This document shows, piece by piece, positions 9,796 through 21,132 of a stretch of DNA of 64,000 nucleotides. The position numbers were made by a program, and so were the translations under genes. This DNA comes from Lineolata rhizophorae (lineage: Eukaryota; Ascomycota; Dothideomycetes; Lineolatales; Lineolataceae). The stretch covers positions 1,193,031-1,257,030 of the forward strand of contig MU001675.1 in NCBI GenBank assembly GCA_010093515.1. The letters are read 5' to 3'. Below the pieces are notes generated by a model that worked only from the letters and a program-made list of their open reading frames with translations, was not told the origin of the DNA and made no database searches. Numbering within the stretch: position 1 is the first letter of the stretch; each line of letters begins with the position of its first letter.

Positions 9796-11977
9796 ATGGG
9801 ATGGCTAGTAGGATGGATGGGAGGAGGAAATGTTTGGTGGGGTCGAAATGGAAATTTAGAGGTGATGTGCGATGCTTGGGAAATTCCTGTCTCGCAATGA
9901 TACCCTCTGAAGGCTCGGTGTTCAAACCTAGAAGGTTACCTGTACTTTTTGCCTACTATAATGAATTTGTTGTCTCGGCTGTGAGTTACGACCGTGACTC
10001 CAGCCTTAGATTGCGTGAGGGCTTTGGGCTGGATTAATATGAATGTCGTTCTTTTGCTATATATAAACAGCTTACACCGAATGCTTGTACTATTTAACTG
10101 GGATGTGTGGCATGGAGCAATAGTGAGAAGATTTCATGTTGGCGTACTAGCTACTTTTATCCATCCTATTGATAGCTATAGCTATACCTAGTGCATACTA
10201 CGACTCAGAGCTTTAGAATGGACTTCCACAAAGTATGTGGTAATAGATTATCAAGAGACAAAAGGCCTTCGTACAGTGTTACAACCATCATCTATAACTC
10301 TAGATTGCGCTAGTCTCGACATGCCTAGACGCTCGTTTTATGTTGAGCTATGACTCCCGGTTCCTTCATGGACCTCGTACCTAATGTTGAAGTGTGAATT
10401 AATATTTGACCTTTTTAAGTTAGTACACCCGATAAGAGTTAGCGTGAGTACTAATGCTTCTTGTATATCAGGGCTGGAATATAAAGCTCCGAAGGACACC
10501 AAAGGCGCTTTCCTCTCGAAGGTATTTTATTACAAGAGCAAGCGTTCTAATGTTTCTTAGCTGTGTTACATGTTTATCAATATTACATACCAGTTCAATC
10601 GTCGTGAGTTCATGAACTGTTGAGCTTAGATCTTTGTTTTGTGCACGTGTCCTGCTATAGACGTCTTAAGCCGATATATAGATATCTTGAGATGTGAGAA
10701 AGTACGATAGCCATTAGAGTTCTATACTTTGCGGATGTATCCGAAAAATGCCTACACGTATCTAAGTTCATCCTCAAAGTCGATGCATCAGGTATAAATT
10801 CTCCCGTATTTTGCAAGCCGGACCGGCAGTAACCAAGACATGTCGATATTGCTCGGCCTTAGAAATAATTCAGGCACCTGCATAACTATACGCCCTACTT
10901 TCTGATACAATCACATTCTACGCCTAATCACGCGTGTATGTTAGAAGTCATCGATAGCGTTGTAGTCACACAGTCCCGAGGCCAGATACTAAAATGAAAA
11001 TGGGACTCGTTCTCACTACCCTAAGTTTGGCATCCCAGGGCCAGAGGGAAAAGGAAAAGCACACAATGATCTCAACGCGTTGGGACTCCTCCATTTCCCA
11101 GCCGCCCGAGTTCAGCTCCTCCTTGTGAAAAGGTGAAAAGCTGACGAAGTAGCACACTCCTAATTCGTCTCGCTGCAAGGGAAGCAGTTCAAACTAGCCT
11201 CCACCGACTAGAAAAAAGAGGGTGTGGCAGAAACTTTGAAAAAAAAGGAAAATTTGAAGGAGCACTACTCCATATTCCCCCTTGCAGACGCAATAACAAA
11301 ACTGAACGCCATCATGAAATCAGGATTGGGGAAGAAGCACGGCTCTTCACTCTTCGAAGAGAAGCAATCTGCTACCGTTTTGCTTCAGCTCTTTCGCCCG
11401 ATCCTAAATCAGATTATGCCATTGGCATCATATCCCAGATCCAGACGCGCTTATCGATGATCGACACTGGCCCACCAGCACCCATTATCCACCCTTTCCA
11501 TTGACACCTGACCTTCCAACCTGCAAGAATTCCTGATAGTCTCCCTAGCCTCATGTCGCCAACATGAACTCGGAGCCATGATGCTCTCCTATCCATGCTT
11601 GTCCGTTCTTGTCCATTTCCGACTTCAATCCCCCAGTTTTCGAAGTAATGTCTTTTTACATCTGTTTCAAGCTTTTCCCGTCCCCAAGCTCTTCCACTTT
11701 GCGGTACTCCCGCTCAAATCGAAAAAAAAAAAAAAACAGCCCACGTGACGAAGGACCAGCGGTCATTCTATCGTTATCCCCATCAAAACCGTAAGTAGAC
11801 ACTGCCAATACACTCGGCCAAACCAAAAGCTATTGCAAACACTCACCAAACCTCAGCCCAGTACTCTCCAGTCGACAAATCCTCCCCTCCCCATCACAAC
11901 AGCACCTTATCGCCAACCTCGCTAGGACCTCACCAACTCACGCACTTCCCACCACATCCGCAACCCTCCGAACAACC
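9796..11977. other. 2.2 kb AT-richer spacer
   Basis: Between the convergent 3' ends of VPS71 and ASPM. From about 9,950 to 11,200 the composition is clearly lower in GC than the genes beside it and all frames are full of stops. A run of 14-15 A lies near 11,720. This could be a mutated, ancient repeat or simply spacer; no terminal repeats or coding remnants were recognised. Confidence 0.55.
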
Positions 11978-14900
11978 TCACCACCCCCCTCTAACCCTCA
12001 TCTTGCCCCTCCTACCAACCGCCCCCGTCACCCTCCCAGCCACCTTCTCCCTAACCAGGAACCCCCTCACCATCGCCTGCACGCCGCTGACATCCCTCAC
12101 CAGGCCCTCGATCCTGCGCTCCAGCGCCTTCCGCCACGCCGTCTGTATCGTGACGGCGGCCCGCACCACCGTCTCGCGCGTGCGCACCACCGCTGCGCAG
12201 TGCGCCGCCACCCGCATCAGCTGCACGCGCCGCCCGAACGCGGCGCGCAACGCGTGCGCCCGGAACTGCCGCTGGATGCGCGTCGCGGCGCGGTGGGCCC
12301 GGGCGAGCGGCAGGAGGCGCGCGGCTAGGAAGCCGAGCGCCATGGTGGTGAAGGGCGCCGTGGGGATGCGGGAGTGCGAGGAAGACGGCCCCTTGTTGAC
12401 GGCGGCGGCGGCGGCGGCGGGCGCGATCAGCTCGATGAAGGTGGTGGAGCAGCCGAGCGAGCGCAGCTTGGTCGTGAGGTTGTTGGATCCGGTCACTTCC
12501 TTGCTCGCAGAGGGGAACACGGCGGCGTACTCGTCCGCGATGGCGGCGTAGACGCAGCCCGAGGCGAAGGACGTCGTCATGTTGTTCACCGTCAGGCCGT
12601 GCAGACGCCCCACCCACGTGGCCCAGTTGAGCAGCAGCCCTTGGTGTTTGTCGGCGCCGTTCGCCATGTCATCGCAGTCGACAAAGTACTCCGAGTCCTC
12701 CGAAAAGCTCTCCTCACCCTCGCCCTCGTCCGACAATTTCTGTTTCAAGAATCGAATCTCTTTCTTCACTTCCTTGAAGTCGACCAGGTGGTCTAGCCCA
12801 AACTCAGCCACGAGAGCCCACAGAAGTGCAAGTGTCTTCTCGCGATGGCCGTCGACAATATCCTCGGCGCGGACACGAGCGGCGACGTTGCGAGCCGCAT
12901 CGTTGAGGCCCGTCAACGCGCTCAGCGCCACCTGGACGTTGAAGAGTTTTTGTGCGCGGCTCGGCGCAGGGTACCTAAGGTGCTGCGAAAGAACCCACGA
13001 GTCCGCAGCGTCGAAATCAGACTTCTTCTCGCCGCCTGTCATCTTGTCGAGCGCGCTCGTCAGCACCTCGCCCGTCGGCATGTTGATCGTGAGCGTCGCA
13101 TCGTCGGACTCGTCCGCGAGCGCACGCAGTGTGCGAGGCGTGTAGAGTAGGATCTCGACGAGGCGGGCCAGTAGGACGCCGTTGCGCAGGTCGGTCGCGA
13201 GGTTGGCGACGGTGTAGCGCAGCTCCTCGAGGGGGTACTGGACGGCCGAGACGGCGAAATTGAGGTGGCCGAGCGGACGCAGCACGTCGCCGAGGGAGGG
13301 CAGCACCATAGCTGCCAGCGCGCCGACAACGCCCGCCGACGACTTGTGCGCCGACGTCGCCTGGAACAGGCACCCGGACACGACGCCGCGGGCCTTCGCC
13401 TTGTCCAGCAGCTGGATCAGCATCAGGCTGCGCAGCACGGTGCGGCGCCAGGCCCATCCTTGGCCGCCGAAGTCGTCCGCCTCCGCGCCGCCGAAGTCTC
13501 GCGCGCGCGCGATGCTACCAATGGAGCCGGCGCCGGAGCCAGCGCCGCCCTTGAGCCGGTGCGCATCCTCGTGCTTGACCAAGAAGCAATCCAGAAAGCC
13601 CTCGATGGACTTCTTCTCGGCGCGGCGCAGGCGGCTCTGCACATCGGGGCTGTTGACCGCGGCACCGCTGCCGGAGAGACGGGCGGGCGGCGGGGGGACC
13701 TCGCGGCCAACCACGGCCTCGGCGGCCGCGCGCAGGGCCGGCAGGTCGTACGTCTCGAGCCAGAGGGCGAGGAATTTGCGGCGCAGGCCGACGTCGTCTT
13801 TGAGCCGCGCCGCCTTGGCCAAGAGGTCTTTGGGAATCGCGAGCGCGCCATAAAGTAGCGAGGCCTGCAGGCGCTTGAACAGTAGCGGGAAGGCCGGCTC
13901 GTGGTAGATGGCGAGGAAGGCCTTGCGGAGCCCGGTGCGGTCGTCGCAGGTGAAGGTGGGGACGGGCTCGACGGACTCGAACAGCTTGTTGAGGAGCTGA
14001 GTGAGGGCGACTTCCTGGTTTGAGAGCCAGTTTTCCTCGTAAAGCTCCGGGCAGTTGAGGTCCTCCGTCAGGACCTTGTACGGCTGGTTATCGGAGGCAC
14101 GCTCCGAGGCGGCGCGGGCGAGGAGCGGGACGCGGTTCACGGCGGACGAAGAGGCGTTGGCGGCAACGGCAGAGCGTCGAGTGCGGCGAAGGGCAGACGG
14201 CGGGGAGCCCGTGTTGGCGAACGGAGAACCAGGCGACGACCCGGAGCCATTGAGCGCCTTCACGCGGCGCTCAGACACCTTCGCCAGCTTTGCCGGCGAC
14301 TCGGACACGGCGAGTGAGACGGGAGGAGCCCGCTTGCGGCTGTCGTCCGCGTGCTTCGCAATCGCCACGTGCTTCGCGTTCCCACCACGTGCGCCCCACG
14401 ACGGCGGCGCGTCCTCGTCGAAGATGTTCACGCGCGACGACGCCTTGGCCTTGTTGGGCACGTTTTCCTGGTCGAGCTCGCGCCGATCGAGGTTGTCGAC
14501 GTCGCCAACGTCGAATTGAAACGTGTTGGAGCCCGTGCGTTTCGCGTGGCCCGTCTCCCAGCACGCGGGGCGGTTCTCTTTGCCGGGGCCGGAGCCTGGC
14601 CGGTCCTTGTACGTGCCGTTCAAGCCCGGGTGGTTCCTGTGGGCTGGACGGAGGGCATTGGCGCGCTTGGGGGCCGCGGCGAGAGACTTGCGGCCGCTGG
14701 TGGCAGCAGCGGCAGCAGCGGGCCTCGAGGCAGCTGCCGAAGCCCGGCCGTTGGTGGTGGACTTCTTCATGATGGACTTGGGCGGCGTCCCCTCTTCCGA
14801 GACCGTCATGAGGTCGAAGCCAAGGTCCGGCGACGGCTCCCTGGCCCGCGAGCGATGGTGCAATTGACTAGACGACGATGAAGAAGAGGAAGCACGCGGG

Positions 14901-15751
14901 CCAACTCGACGTGCCTGGCCGCCGAGCGATTGACGGTGGTGGTGGCTCGGAGCGCCCGGGTGGATTGTAAAAATGGTGGTGTCCTCGGACGGGACATAGA
15001 TGGTGCGGCGCCGCGGGTTCTTTCTCAACTCGGGCCCGCGTAGCGCCTCTGCGTCCCGGCCCTGCTGCCTGGCCGGCCCGCCAACGAGCCGCCCTTGCTG
15101 CCGCTCCTGGGATTGCTCCTGATCTATGGCGCGCTCTGCCGCACCTTCACCTTCTCCGGCGACGGCTCCATCCCGTCTTGTCGCGGCCTCGCGCTCGGCC
15201 AGCAGCACCGACACGCGCCGCCTTCGTGGCTGCGCCGCAACCGACGCGCGTGGGCTGGCCGGCGCCTGCTTCGCACGATCCTGCCCCTGCTTCGTGCCTG
15301 GCCGCTGCGCCGGCTGCGCCAGGATCGTGCTTCGTCTCGACACTGCGGTCCCGGCTCCGTCTCGCGCCTCCGCCGGGCGCGCGACCGAGCCGCGGCGCCG
15401 CTCGCCCTGGTTGCCGCGCGAGGTCTCTTCCATAGGCTTGCGGGCCATTGGCGGTGGTCGCTGCGATGTGCGGTCGTTACGTTGTGGCGACGGCATGTCG
15501 AGGAGGATGTCGGCTGGGTCGAATGATTGTTTCTTGGGTCGGCCCATTGCAGGACGCCGCGGCTTCGCCATGCGACGCTGCACGTCTAGTTGGGTTGTGT
15601 ATTCGACATTCGCCGTGTCATCGTTCGCAGAGTATGTATAGGGGTACATGGTCGGTGGAGGATAGCCGTAAGTGCCAGGGGGGTAGTACGGCGGGTTGCC
15701 CGTCACAGGGGCCGGCGGCGGGCAGGGCGTCTGCTCTGCGTAGCGGTACAT
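11978..15751 (-). CDS. ASPM/Asp-type spindle pole protein with calponin-homology and IQ motifs
   Basis: One uninterrupted exon of 1257 residues. The N-terminal half is basic and disordered, with the conserved-looking motif RTIYVPSEDTTIFTIHPG near residue 255. The C-terminal half carries the ASPM core: RSLMLIQLLDKAK at about 775, a calponin-homology domain from about 840 (NLATDLRNGVLLARLVEIL) to 975, a second CH-like segment at about 1035 (LLLNWATWVGRLHGL), and IQ motifs at about 1150-1235 (ATRIQRQFRAHALR, VTIQTAWRKALE, VQAMVRGFLVREKV) that would bind calmodulin or light chains. The family gathers at spindle poles and organises microtubule minus ends. Fewer IQ repeats than animal ASPM are expected for fungi. 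The start at 15751 is the first Met of the open frame. Confidence 0.88.
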   Translation of the reverse strand: MYRYAEQTPCPPPAPVTGNPPYYPPGTYGYPPPTMYPYTYSANDDTANVEYTTQLDVQRRMAKPRRPAMGRPKKQSFDPADILLDMPSPQRNDRTSQRPPPMARKPMEETSRGNQGERRRGSVARPAEARDGAGTAVSRRSTILAQPAQRPGTKQGQDRAKQAPASPRASVAAQPRRRRVSVLLAEREAATRRDGAVAGEGEGAAERAIDQEQSQERQQGRLVGGPARQQGRDAEALRGPELRKNPRRRTIYVPSEDTTIFTIHPGAPSHHHRQSLGGQARRVGPRASSSSSSSSQLHHRSRAREPSPDLGFDLMTVSEEGTPPKSIMKKSTTNGRASAAASRPAAAAAATSGRKSLAAAPKRANALRPAHRNHPGLNGTYKDRPGSGPGKENRPACWETGHAKRTGSNTFQFDVGDVDNLDRRELDQENVPNKAKASSRVNIFDEDAPPSWGARGGNAKHVAIAKHADDSRKRAPPVSLAVSESPAKLAKVSERRVKALNGSGSSPGSPFANTGSPPSALRRTRRSAVAANASSSAVNRVPLLARAASERASDNQPYKVLTEDLNCPELYEENWLSNQEVALTQLLNKLFESVEPVPTFTCDDRTGLRKAFLAIYHEPAFPLLFKRLQASLLYGALAIPKDLLAKAARLKDDVGLRRKFLALWLETYDLPALRAAAEAVVGREVPPPPARLSGSGAAVNSPDVQSRLRRAEKKSIEGFLDCFLVKHEDAHRLKGGAGSGAGSIGSIARARDFGGAEADDFGGQGWAWRRTVLRSLMLIQLLDKAKARGVVSGCLFQATSAHKSSAGVVGALAAMVLPSLGDVLRPLGHLNFAVSAVQYPLEELRYTVANLATDLRNGVLLARLVEILLYTPRTLRALADESDDATLTINMPTGEVLTSALDKMTGGEKKSDFDAADSWVLSQHLRYPAPSRAQKLFNVQVALSALTGLNDAARNVAARVRAEDIVDGHREKTLALLWALVAEFGLDHLVDFKEVKKEIRFLKQKLSDEGEGEESFSEDSEYFVDCDDMANGADKHQGLLLNWATWVGRLHGLTVNNMTTSFASGCVYAAIADEYAAVFPSASKEVTGSNNLTTKLRSLGCSTTFIELIAPAAAAAAVNKGPSSSHSRIPTAPFTTMALGFLAARLLPLARAHRAATRIQRQFRAHALRAAFGRRVQLMRVAAHCAAVVRTRETVVRAAVTIQTAWRKALERRIEGLVRDVSGVQAMVRGFLVREKVAGRVTGAVGRRGKMRVRGGW

Positions 15752-17401
15752 TGTTTTGGAAAATTGAAAGAGCTTTTGCTCGCCAGCTAGGAACCCATGG
15801 AAGATTTCTTTTGACTCTGTCTAGGAAGATGTGAAAGATGGCGGAATCAACAATGACGCTAGTCAAGTCAAGTAGCTGAGTAGCGCGATGTTGATTTTCG
15901 CTTGCTTGGCAACAATGTTGTCCGGGGCAACGCTATCTTATCGCCGGCACTCGGCTCCCCGGAAGCAGCCGAGACCGGACACCTGACCACCACCTGTTGG
16001 TTGCATCGTTGCATCGTTTATCTAGCCGTCCCCGCCGTTGGAATAGACCGCGACATAGTTTCTATGTTCAATGCACATCATTCACGAAGACCTAATTTAA
16101 TAACTACATCACCCAAGCAGAGGCACAACATTTTGGAGTAATATCTTGTTATTGAACGTGCTACCCAAACCACACAAGCGCCAGGCCCCTTAGTCCTAGC
16201 CAGTGCTCGTGCTCTAAAGCTAGCACACCCAACCTGCTCCAAAAATTTTTTTTTTTCAGTTTTTCTTTATTGCAACAGGCCATTCGCATTCGCCTTCCAT
16301 CCACGGTCTAATCAAAGCGCTAAAGAGGCCAAAAAAAGGCTTGTCAAAGTGCCTCTGGGAGTTGATGTGGAGGTCGATGATGCCGAATGCCCAGATTGGC
16401 CAGGTCCTCGTCATTGGCCGAGGTGACCAAAAGTTGATGCGTAAGATGGACCCTTCATCCAAGTGCCAGGATAAGAGGGGAAAGGATAAGTGGTATCGTG
16501 AACGCGGCCGAATGAGAAGAGAGCCGCCGCGCAAATTGCCTTGCTTGATCGGGTGTTGAATTGGGCAAGGCAAGGTTCTTTTTTGTGTGATGCGCTTTTT
16601 GGAGGTATCCGAAGGACAGCGCGCGTCATGTGATGTACCGGTCGTAATGTGCCGGAGCTGGAATAGCCCATAATCATCAGCTCAACGCGAGTCGCATAGA
16701 GTTGTTTCTTCCTGCGTAGTCGTGACGTCCGCCGAAGAAAGGGTTGGAAAGAAAAGAAAAGGGTGGACCGGAGCAACGCTCATGCGCGAATGACAATCCA
16801 GACCCGAACATTACTTTTCCGAAATTCCGCCGCAAAAAAAGCCGATAGCGCATGTGTTTGGAGTGAAGAGAAGCCCCTGTAGTTTGGCCCACTGGAAGGC
16901 TTAGAAAGAGAAAAGAGAGCTATTAGACACGAGTTGACCGGGATATCCAGTACAAAATCGGAAAGCGTCGCGTCATCTCTAGCTGACGCAGCACAACACA
17001 AAGACAAAGTAAAGAATAGAAGCACGGGGAAACAGACGGGAAATTCGGAGGCATAATGTACAGGCGAGAAGGGGGTAAAAGAGGAACAGAAAACCGTCCT
17101 AGGAGAAGAGTCTCGAAATCAAATTGCCCAGCCTAGGCAATCCGCCCGACGCTTTCATGATAACTCCAGAAACACCGGCCGAAAACAGGTATCTGCCTCA
17201 TAACCCGTTGTCGTCGCCCAACGTGAAGAGAGGTCTTTATGTGCAGAGTACGCCGAACGGAAACCAGAGCTCGGCCATAGACCAGTTAAAGAAAGTATGC
17301 CATCCGTCAAGGAAAGGAAACATGCAAAAGAGGGACACTTTAGGCATGCGTCTGGCCGACAAAATGGTGACGGCCAGATTCAAATTCGTAGAAAGAGGAC
17401 G
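15752..17401. other. Spacer upstream of ASPM and downstream of DHH1
   Basis: Holds the ASPM promoter at its left and the DHH1 3' untranslated region at its right. Small open frames around 16.3-17.0 kb on both strands show no domain. A T-run at about 16,240-16,255 precedes a CAG. Confidence 0.55.
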
Positions 17402-19028
17402 TTATGCTTGAGCGGCGCCCTGGCGATAACCACCACGACCACCACCCACAGCGTTCTGACGACTTCCCTGTCCCTGGACACCGCCCCTCCGATTGCCTTG
17501 GAAGTTACCGCCTCGCGAAGGGCGATTGAAGTTCTGGCGGCCGTTGTTCGGCTGGGTCTGGTTAGGCCTCCCAGACTTTTCTCCGTCCTGGCCATTCTGC
17601 TGCGGTTGGGACTGGCGCTGTCCCGGGGGGTTGGAGATCGGGCGCGGAATGTTCTCCGGAGTGTCATAGACGTAGAGTTTCTTCTCGATGACGGAGGGAA
17701 TGGGCTGAATCTCGGTGCCTAGTTCCTGCTCGATTCTATACAGGTTGAAACGATCCTCCCAATTGATCAAGTTAATAGCCAGACCTAAGTGGCCAAACCG
17801 ACCAGAACGACCAATGCGATGGAGATAGGTTTCGGCATTTTTTGGGAAGTCGAAATTGATCACAACGTTGACGGCTTGGATGTCGATACCGCGAGTGAGG
17901 AGATCAGAGCAGACCAGATTGCGGCAAACTCCATTGCGGAAGTCGTGGAAGACACGGTTACGGTTGTGCTGAAGCATGCGGGCATGAGAGTAAAAGCACG
18001 AGTAGCCGAGTTCGGTGATCTTCTTGGCAAGCAGCTCTACGCGATTGGTCGAGTTGCAGAAGATTATGGATTGATTGATTTGGAGTTTGTTGAAGAGGGT
18101 GTTGAGGCAGTGCACTTTCTGCTTCTCCTCAACGAACGCATAGTACTGGGTGATACCACGGAGGGTCAGCTCGTCCATCAGGTTGATCTCGTATGGCGAT
18201 TTCATGTGTTTATCCTTGAAGCTCTTAACAACAATAGGGAACGTCGCGCTGAAGAGCATAACCTGCCGATTGGTCGGGTGAAAAGAGAGAAGCTGCTCGA
18301 TGACCGGGGTAAACTCAGGCGATAGTAACTTGTCGGCTTCGTCCATGACAAAAGTCTCGCACGCAGAAAGATCGGCGACGCCCTTGCTTGCGAGGTCCAA
18401 AATCCTACCCGGTGTGCCGACAATGATGTGGACCGGTTCATTCAAGCGAATGATGTCATCCCTCAAACCCGTGCCACCAGTGGAGACCATGACATTGATG
18501 CCGAGATGCTTTCCAAGCATCTTGCAAACCTGGGACGTCTGCAGAGCCAGCTCTCGGGTCGGAACGAGGATAAGCGCTTGTGTCTTTGTGCTCTTCGCGC
18601 TAACGCGCTCGAGGGTCGGAATGACAAAAGCTGCCGTCTTGCCGGTGCCGTTTTTGGCGCGGGCGAGAATGTCACGACCAGTGAGGGCGACGGGAATTGT
18701 CTCTTCCTGAATGGGAGAGGGCTTTTCGAATCCGGCTTCGAATATACCCATCATGAGCTCTCTCCGAATGAAGAAGTCCTCGAACTCGAGGCCCTTCGTC
18801 GCGGTAACATCTTCGGTCTGTGGTCGGTTGTCCTTTGCAGGCTTCTTCAGGCCATCTTTCGCAGACTGGTCTGTAGCGGAGGCATCACTATAAGTCTAGT
18901 TTAGAATTGTCAAAAAGGGAAGGTGACGGGCGAACGCATGGTTGCCCGTGTGAGCGCCAATCACCGGCGGATAGCTCAACATACCCAAGCTTTGTAGCGT
19001 CTAGTTGGCGTGCAAGTTCTTCAGCCAT
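17402..19028 (-). CDS. DEAD-box RNA helicase Dhh1 (DDX6 family)
   Basis: Exon 1 (18985-19028) encodes [15 protein letters not shown] and joins exon 2 (17402-18887) across a 97-base intron with donor GTATGT and acceptor TTATAG, giving 509 residues. All helicase motifs are seen: the Q-motif region [46 protein letters not shown] and [26 protein letters not shown] before the core is the signature of Dhh1 orthologues. The protein promotes decapping and translational repression in P-bodies. The C-terminal 100 residues are Gln/Asn/Gly/Arg-rich with RGG-like repeats, as usual in filamentous fungi. An in-frame upstream Met exists at 19109, but the start at 19028 matches the family. Confidence 0.95.
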
Positions 19029-19913
19029 TGCAAGGTCCGCCGCCAGGTGGAGACGACGACGGTATGGTTGTGGTCGAGAATCGTACTTGGAGGTGGGGAT
19101 GTGAGACAAGCAGCTCGCCGATGCGAAGTTCGAGAGAGCGCGCCGACAGAGGAAGGCGCCGCTATTTCAAGGTTTGCGGGCGCCGAAGAAGGGAGGTGTC
19201 GAAGTTTCGAGCGGGCTGCAAGAGTGAAGATTTTTCTCGAGCGTTGAAGAAGACGGCAGTTTGCGGGCTGCACTTGCAGGCAGCAGCAGACTCGGCAGCG
19301 CGGGTGAGTGTGGCGGCGCCTCGAGGCTGTTTGCTCTCGGCCGAGTTTCACAACGGGATCAAAATTGTGGTGGAGCGCTCGGCGGCGTGGGTGGCGTGGA
19401 ATGGCCAGCAGCCACACAGGAGGCCTGCGGACAGAAGCGAGGGCAGATGGGAAGCGGTTGGGGGTGCGTGTAAGCAAGGGGCCGGAAGGCAGCAGGGTTG
19501 CGAGGTCGCAAGCAGTAGCAAGTGGAAGAAGAAAAGCTGGGGTTGTGTGGTTGGTGGTGCGGAGGAAGAGCAAGGCCGGGTGCGACGAGGTTGGGCGCAT
19601 CTTAACGACCGCAGCCGGGCAAGCACGGACCCTCCGTGCCTTCTGCCTGCTCCATTCACGTCACGCCTGGCGCTCGGGATAACACCAGTCCCGAGATCGC
19701 CTGCGTCCGCGGCCCCTTATTCGGCGCGCAAGCGACCCGTTGCGGCCGAACCTCGTCGAAGCTTGGTGGAGCTCTGTCGCCTCATGTGATGTAGCCGCAG
19801 TTTGCCCCCGTAGCTGCCAAGCTGCAAACACCCTGTCCAATCTCCCGGCGCCTCCGCGGGCAGATTCGTGAAGGAGCTTTTCCCTTCATCGTCAGCCCGC
19901 CCTGCTCTTCACC
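19029..19913. promoter_or_regulatory. Divergent promoter region of DHH1 and the rhomboid gene
   Basis: 885 bases between two start codons. A 259-codon plus-strand open frame runs through it but overlaps antisense the first DHH1 exon and looks random; I treat the region as promoter and leaders. Confidence 0.6.
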
Positions 19914-20711
19914 ATGTTCAAGACCATGTGGCGTGGGCCGTTCCCGGTAATGAGACGGCTTCCTTCGCAACCGTTCAACACCTCTTTCCACACCACTTCC
20001 CGCTTAAGGGCGCCTTCTCCCGCAGATCCCTTTCCTCTCTACCAACCCCTTGCCAAGTCAAGGCCCAAGCCCCCTCCCAGATTCAGGCCCAGCATATCAC
20101 AAGTCAAGTGGGCTCTAATCGGCCTCAACACGGCCGTCTTTGGCGGCTGGCAAATGGCGAAAGCCCACGAAAGGTCTGGCCCCAAGACCGGCCTGCCCCG
20201 ATTCATGATCGACAACTTCTTGTTGAAGCCCGGTGATCTTTCTCGCCACCGCTGGTGGACGCTGCTCACCTGCGCCTTTTCGCACATAACAATGGGCCAC
20301 TTCTTGTTCAACCTTGTCTCTTTCAATACCTTCGCCAACATCCTCAGCTATCATCCGCTGCTCCACGGAGGCCACCTTCTCTCGCTTTACGTCGGCGCTG
20401 CTCTCATGGGCAGCTTTGGCTTTCTAGCGAGCACCATGAACGACCCGTTCCGACAGAGGAAGTCCGCCCTCGGAGCAAGCGGCGCCGTCATGGGCGTCAG
20501 CTCCACCGTTGCCTGCCTTTTTCCGTGGGCAAGAGTCTACCTATTTGGCATTGTACCAGTTCCTATGGTGCTGCTGACGGCAGGATACTTCTTGATAGAC
20601 TCGGCGGGCATGAAGGATCCGACGTCGACGACGGGACACGCGGCCCACCTTGGTGGTCTCGCTTTTGGGTTGATGTATTATTTTTTTCGGATTAGATTTA
20701 TCCGGTTCTAA
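19914..20711 (+). CDS. Mitochondrial rhomboid serine protease (Pcp1/PARL-like)
   Basis: One exon, 265 residues. The first 30 residues (FNTSFHTTSRLR) form a basic, hydroxylated mitochondrial presequence. Membrane segments follow at about 65-85, 118-145, 155-180, 190-225 and 240-262. The catalytic Ser lies in GASGAVMG at about residue 190 and the catalytic His in GHAAHLGG at about 243; the GHFLFNLVS segment carries the upstream His/Asn of the family. Pcp1 relatives process dynamin-like and peroxidase precursors in the inner membrane; whether this is the Pcp1 orthologue or the shorter second fungal paralogue is not settled, since it is shorter than yeast Pcp1. It is divergent from DHH1. Confidence 0.87.
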   Translation: MFKTMWRGPFPVMRRLPSQPFNTSFHTTSRLRAPSPADPFPLYQPLAKSRPKPPPRFRPSISQVKWALIGLNTAVFGGWQMAKAHERSGPKTGLPRFMIDNFLLKPGDLSRHRWWTLLTCAFSHITMGHFLFNLVSFNTFANILSYHPLLHGGHLLSLYVGAALMGSFGFLASTMNDPFRQRKSALGASGAVMGVSSTVACLFPWARVYLFGIVPVPMVLLTAGYFLIDSAGMKDPTSTTGHAAHLGGLAFGLMYYFFRIRFIRF

Positions 20712-21132
20712 GAAGAGGGAATGTGTTATGCTCATTTTTTTTTGGACCAATTTTTTATCGCCGGTACAATTTCTTCACTTTACAAGAGCAATAGCAAGGG
20801 GACAGAGTAATGTGTCACCTTGGGATTTTTGGATTTTACTAACTAGACTTTTGCCGAGCCATCATTAGGGTGAATTCCGAGCTCAGCAACTATTTATGAG
20901 AAAGGGGGCCATGTTTATCAATGTTTGGAGGTTGCTTGCCAAGGCACGGAACATCTCGCTCATCAAAGTGTCGACTTCGAGCCAGACGAGACCACCCGGC
21001 ACCAATAGGGTAGACCTTCTCTTGCCGAACTTTTGTGCCTCTAAAATGACTAGGGAGGCAGAACATTTTGGATGTTGAGAAGCTACTGGGGTTTCCAACA
21101 ACGCCTACGCCAGTGCTGAGAACTGTCGATGG
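20712..21132. other. Convergent 3' spacer
   Basis: The rhomboid and C2H2 genes end towards each other here. No gene is seen. Confidence 0.6.

Noticed and set aside
19010-19789. 259-codon plus-strand frame in the DHH1/rhomboid promoter
   Set aside because: It overlaps the first DHH1 exon on the opposite strand, contains no motif, and lies where both promoters are expected.
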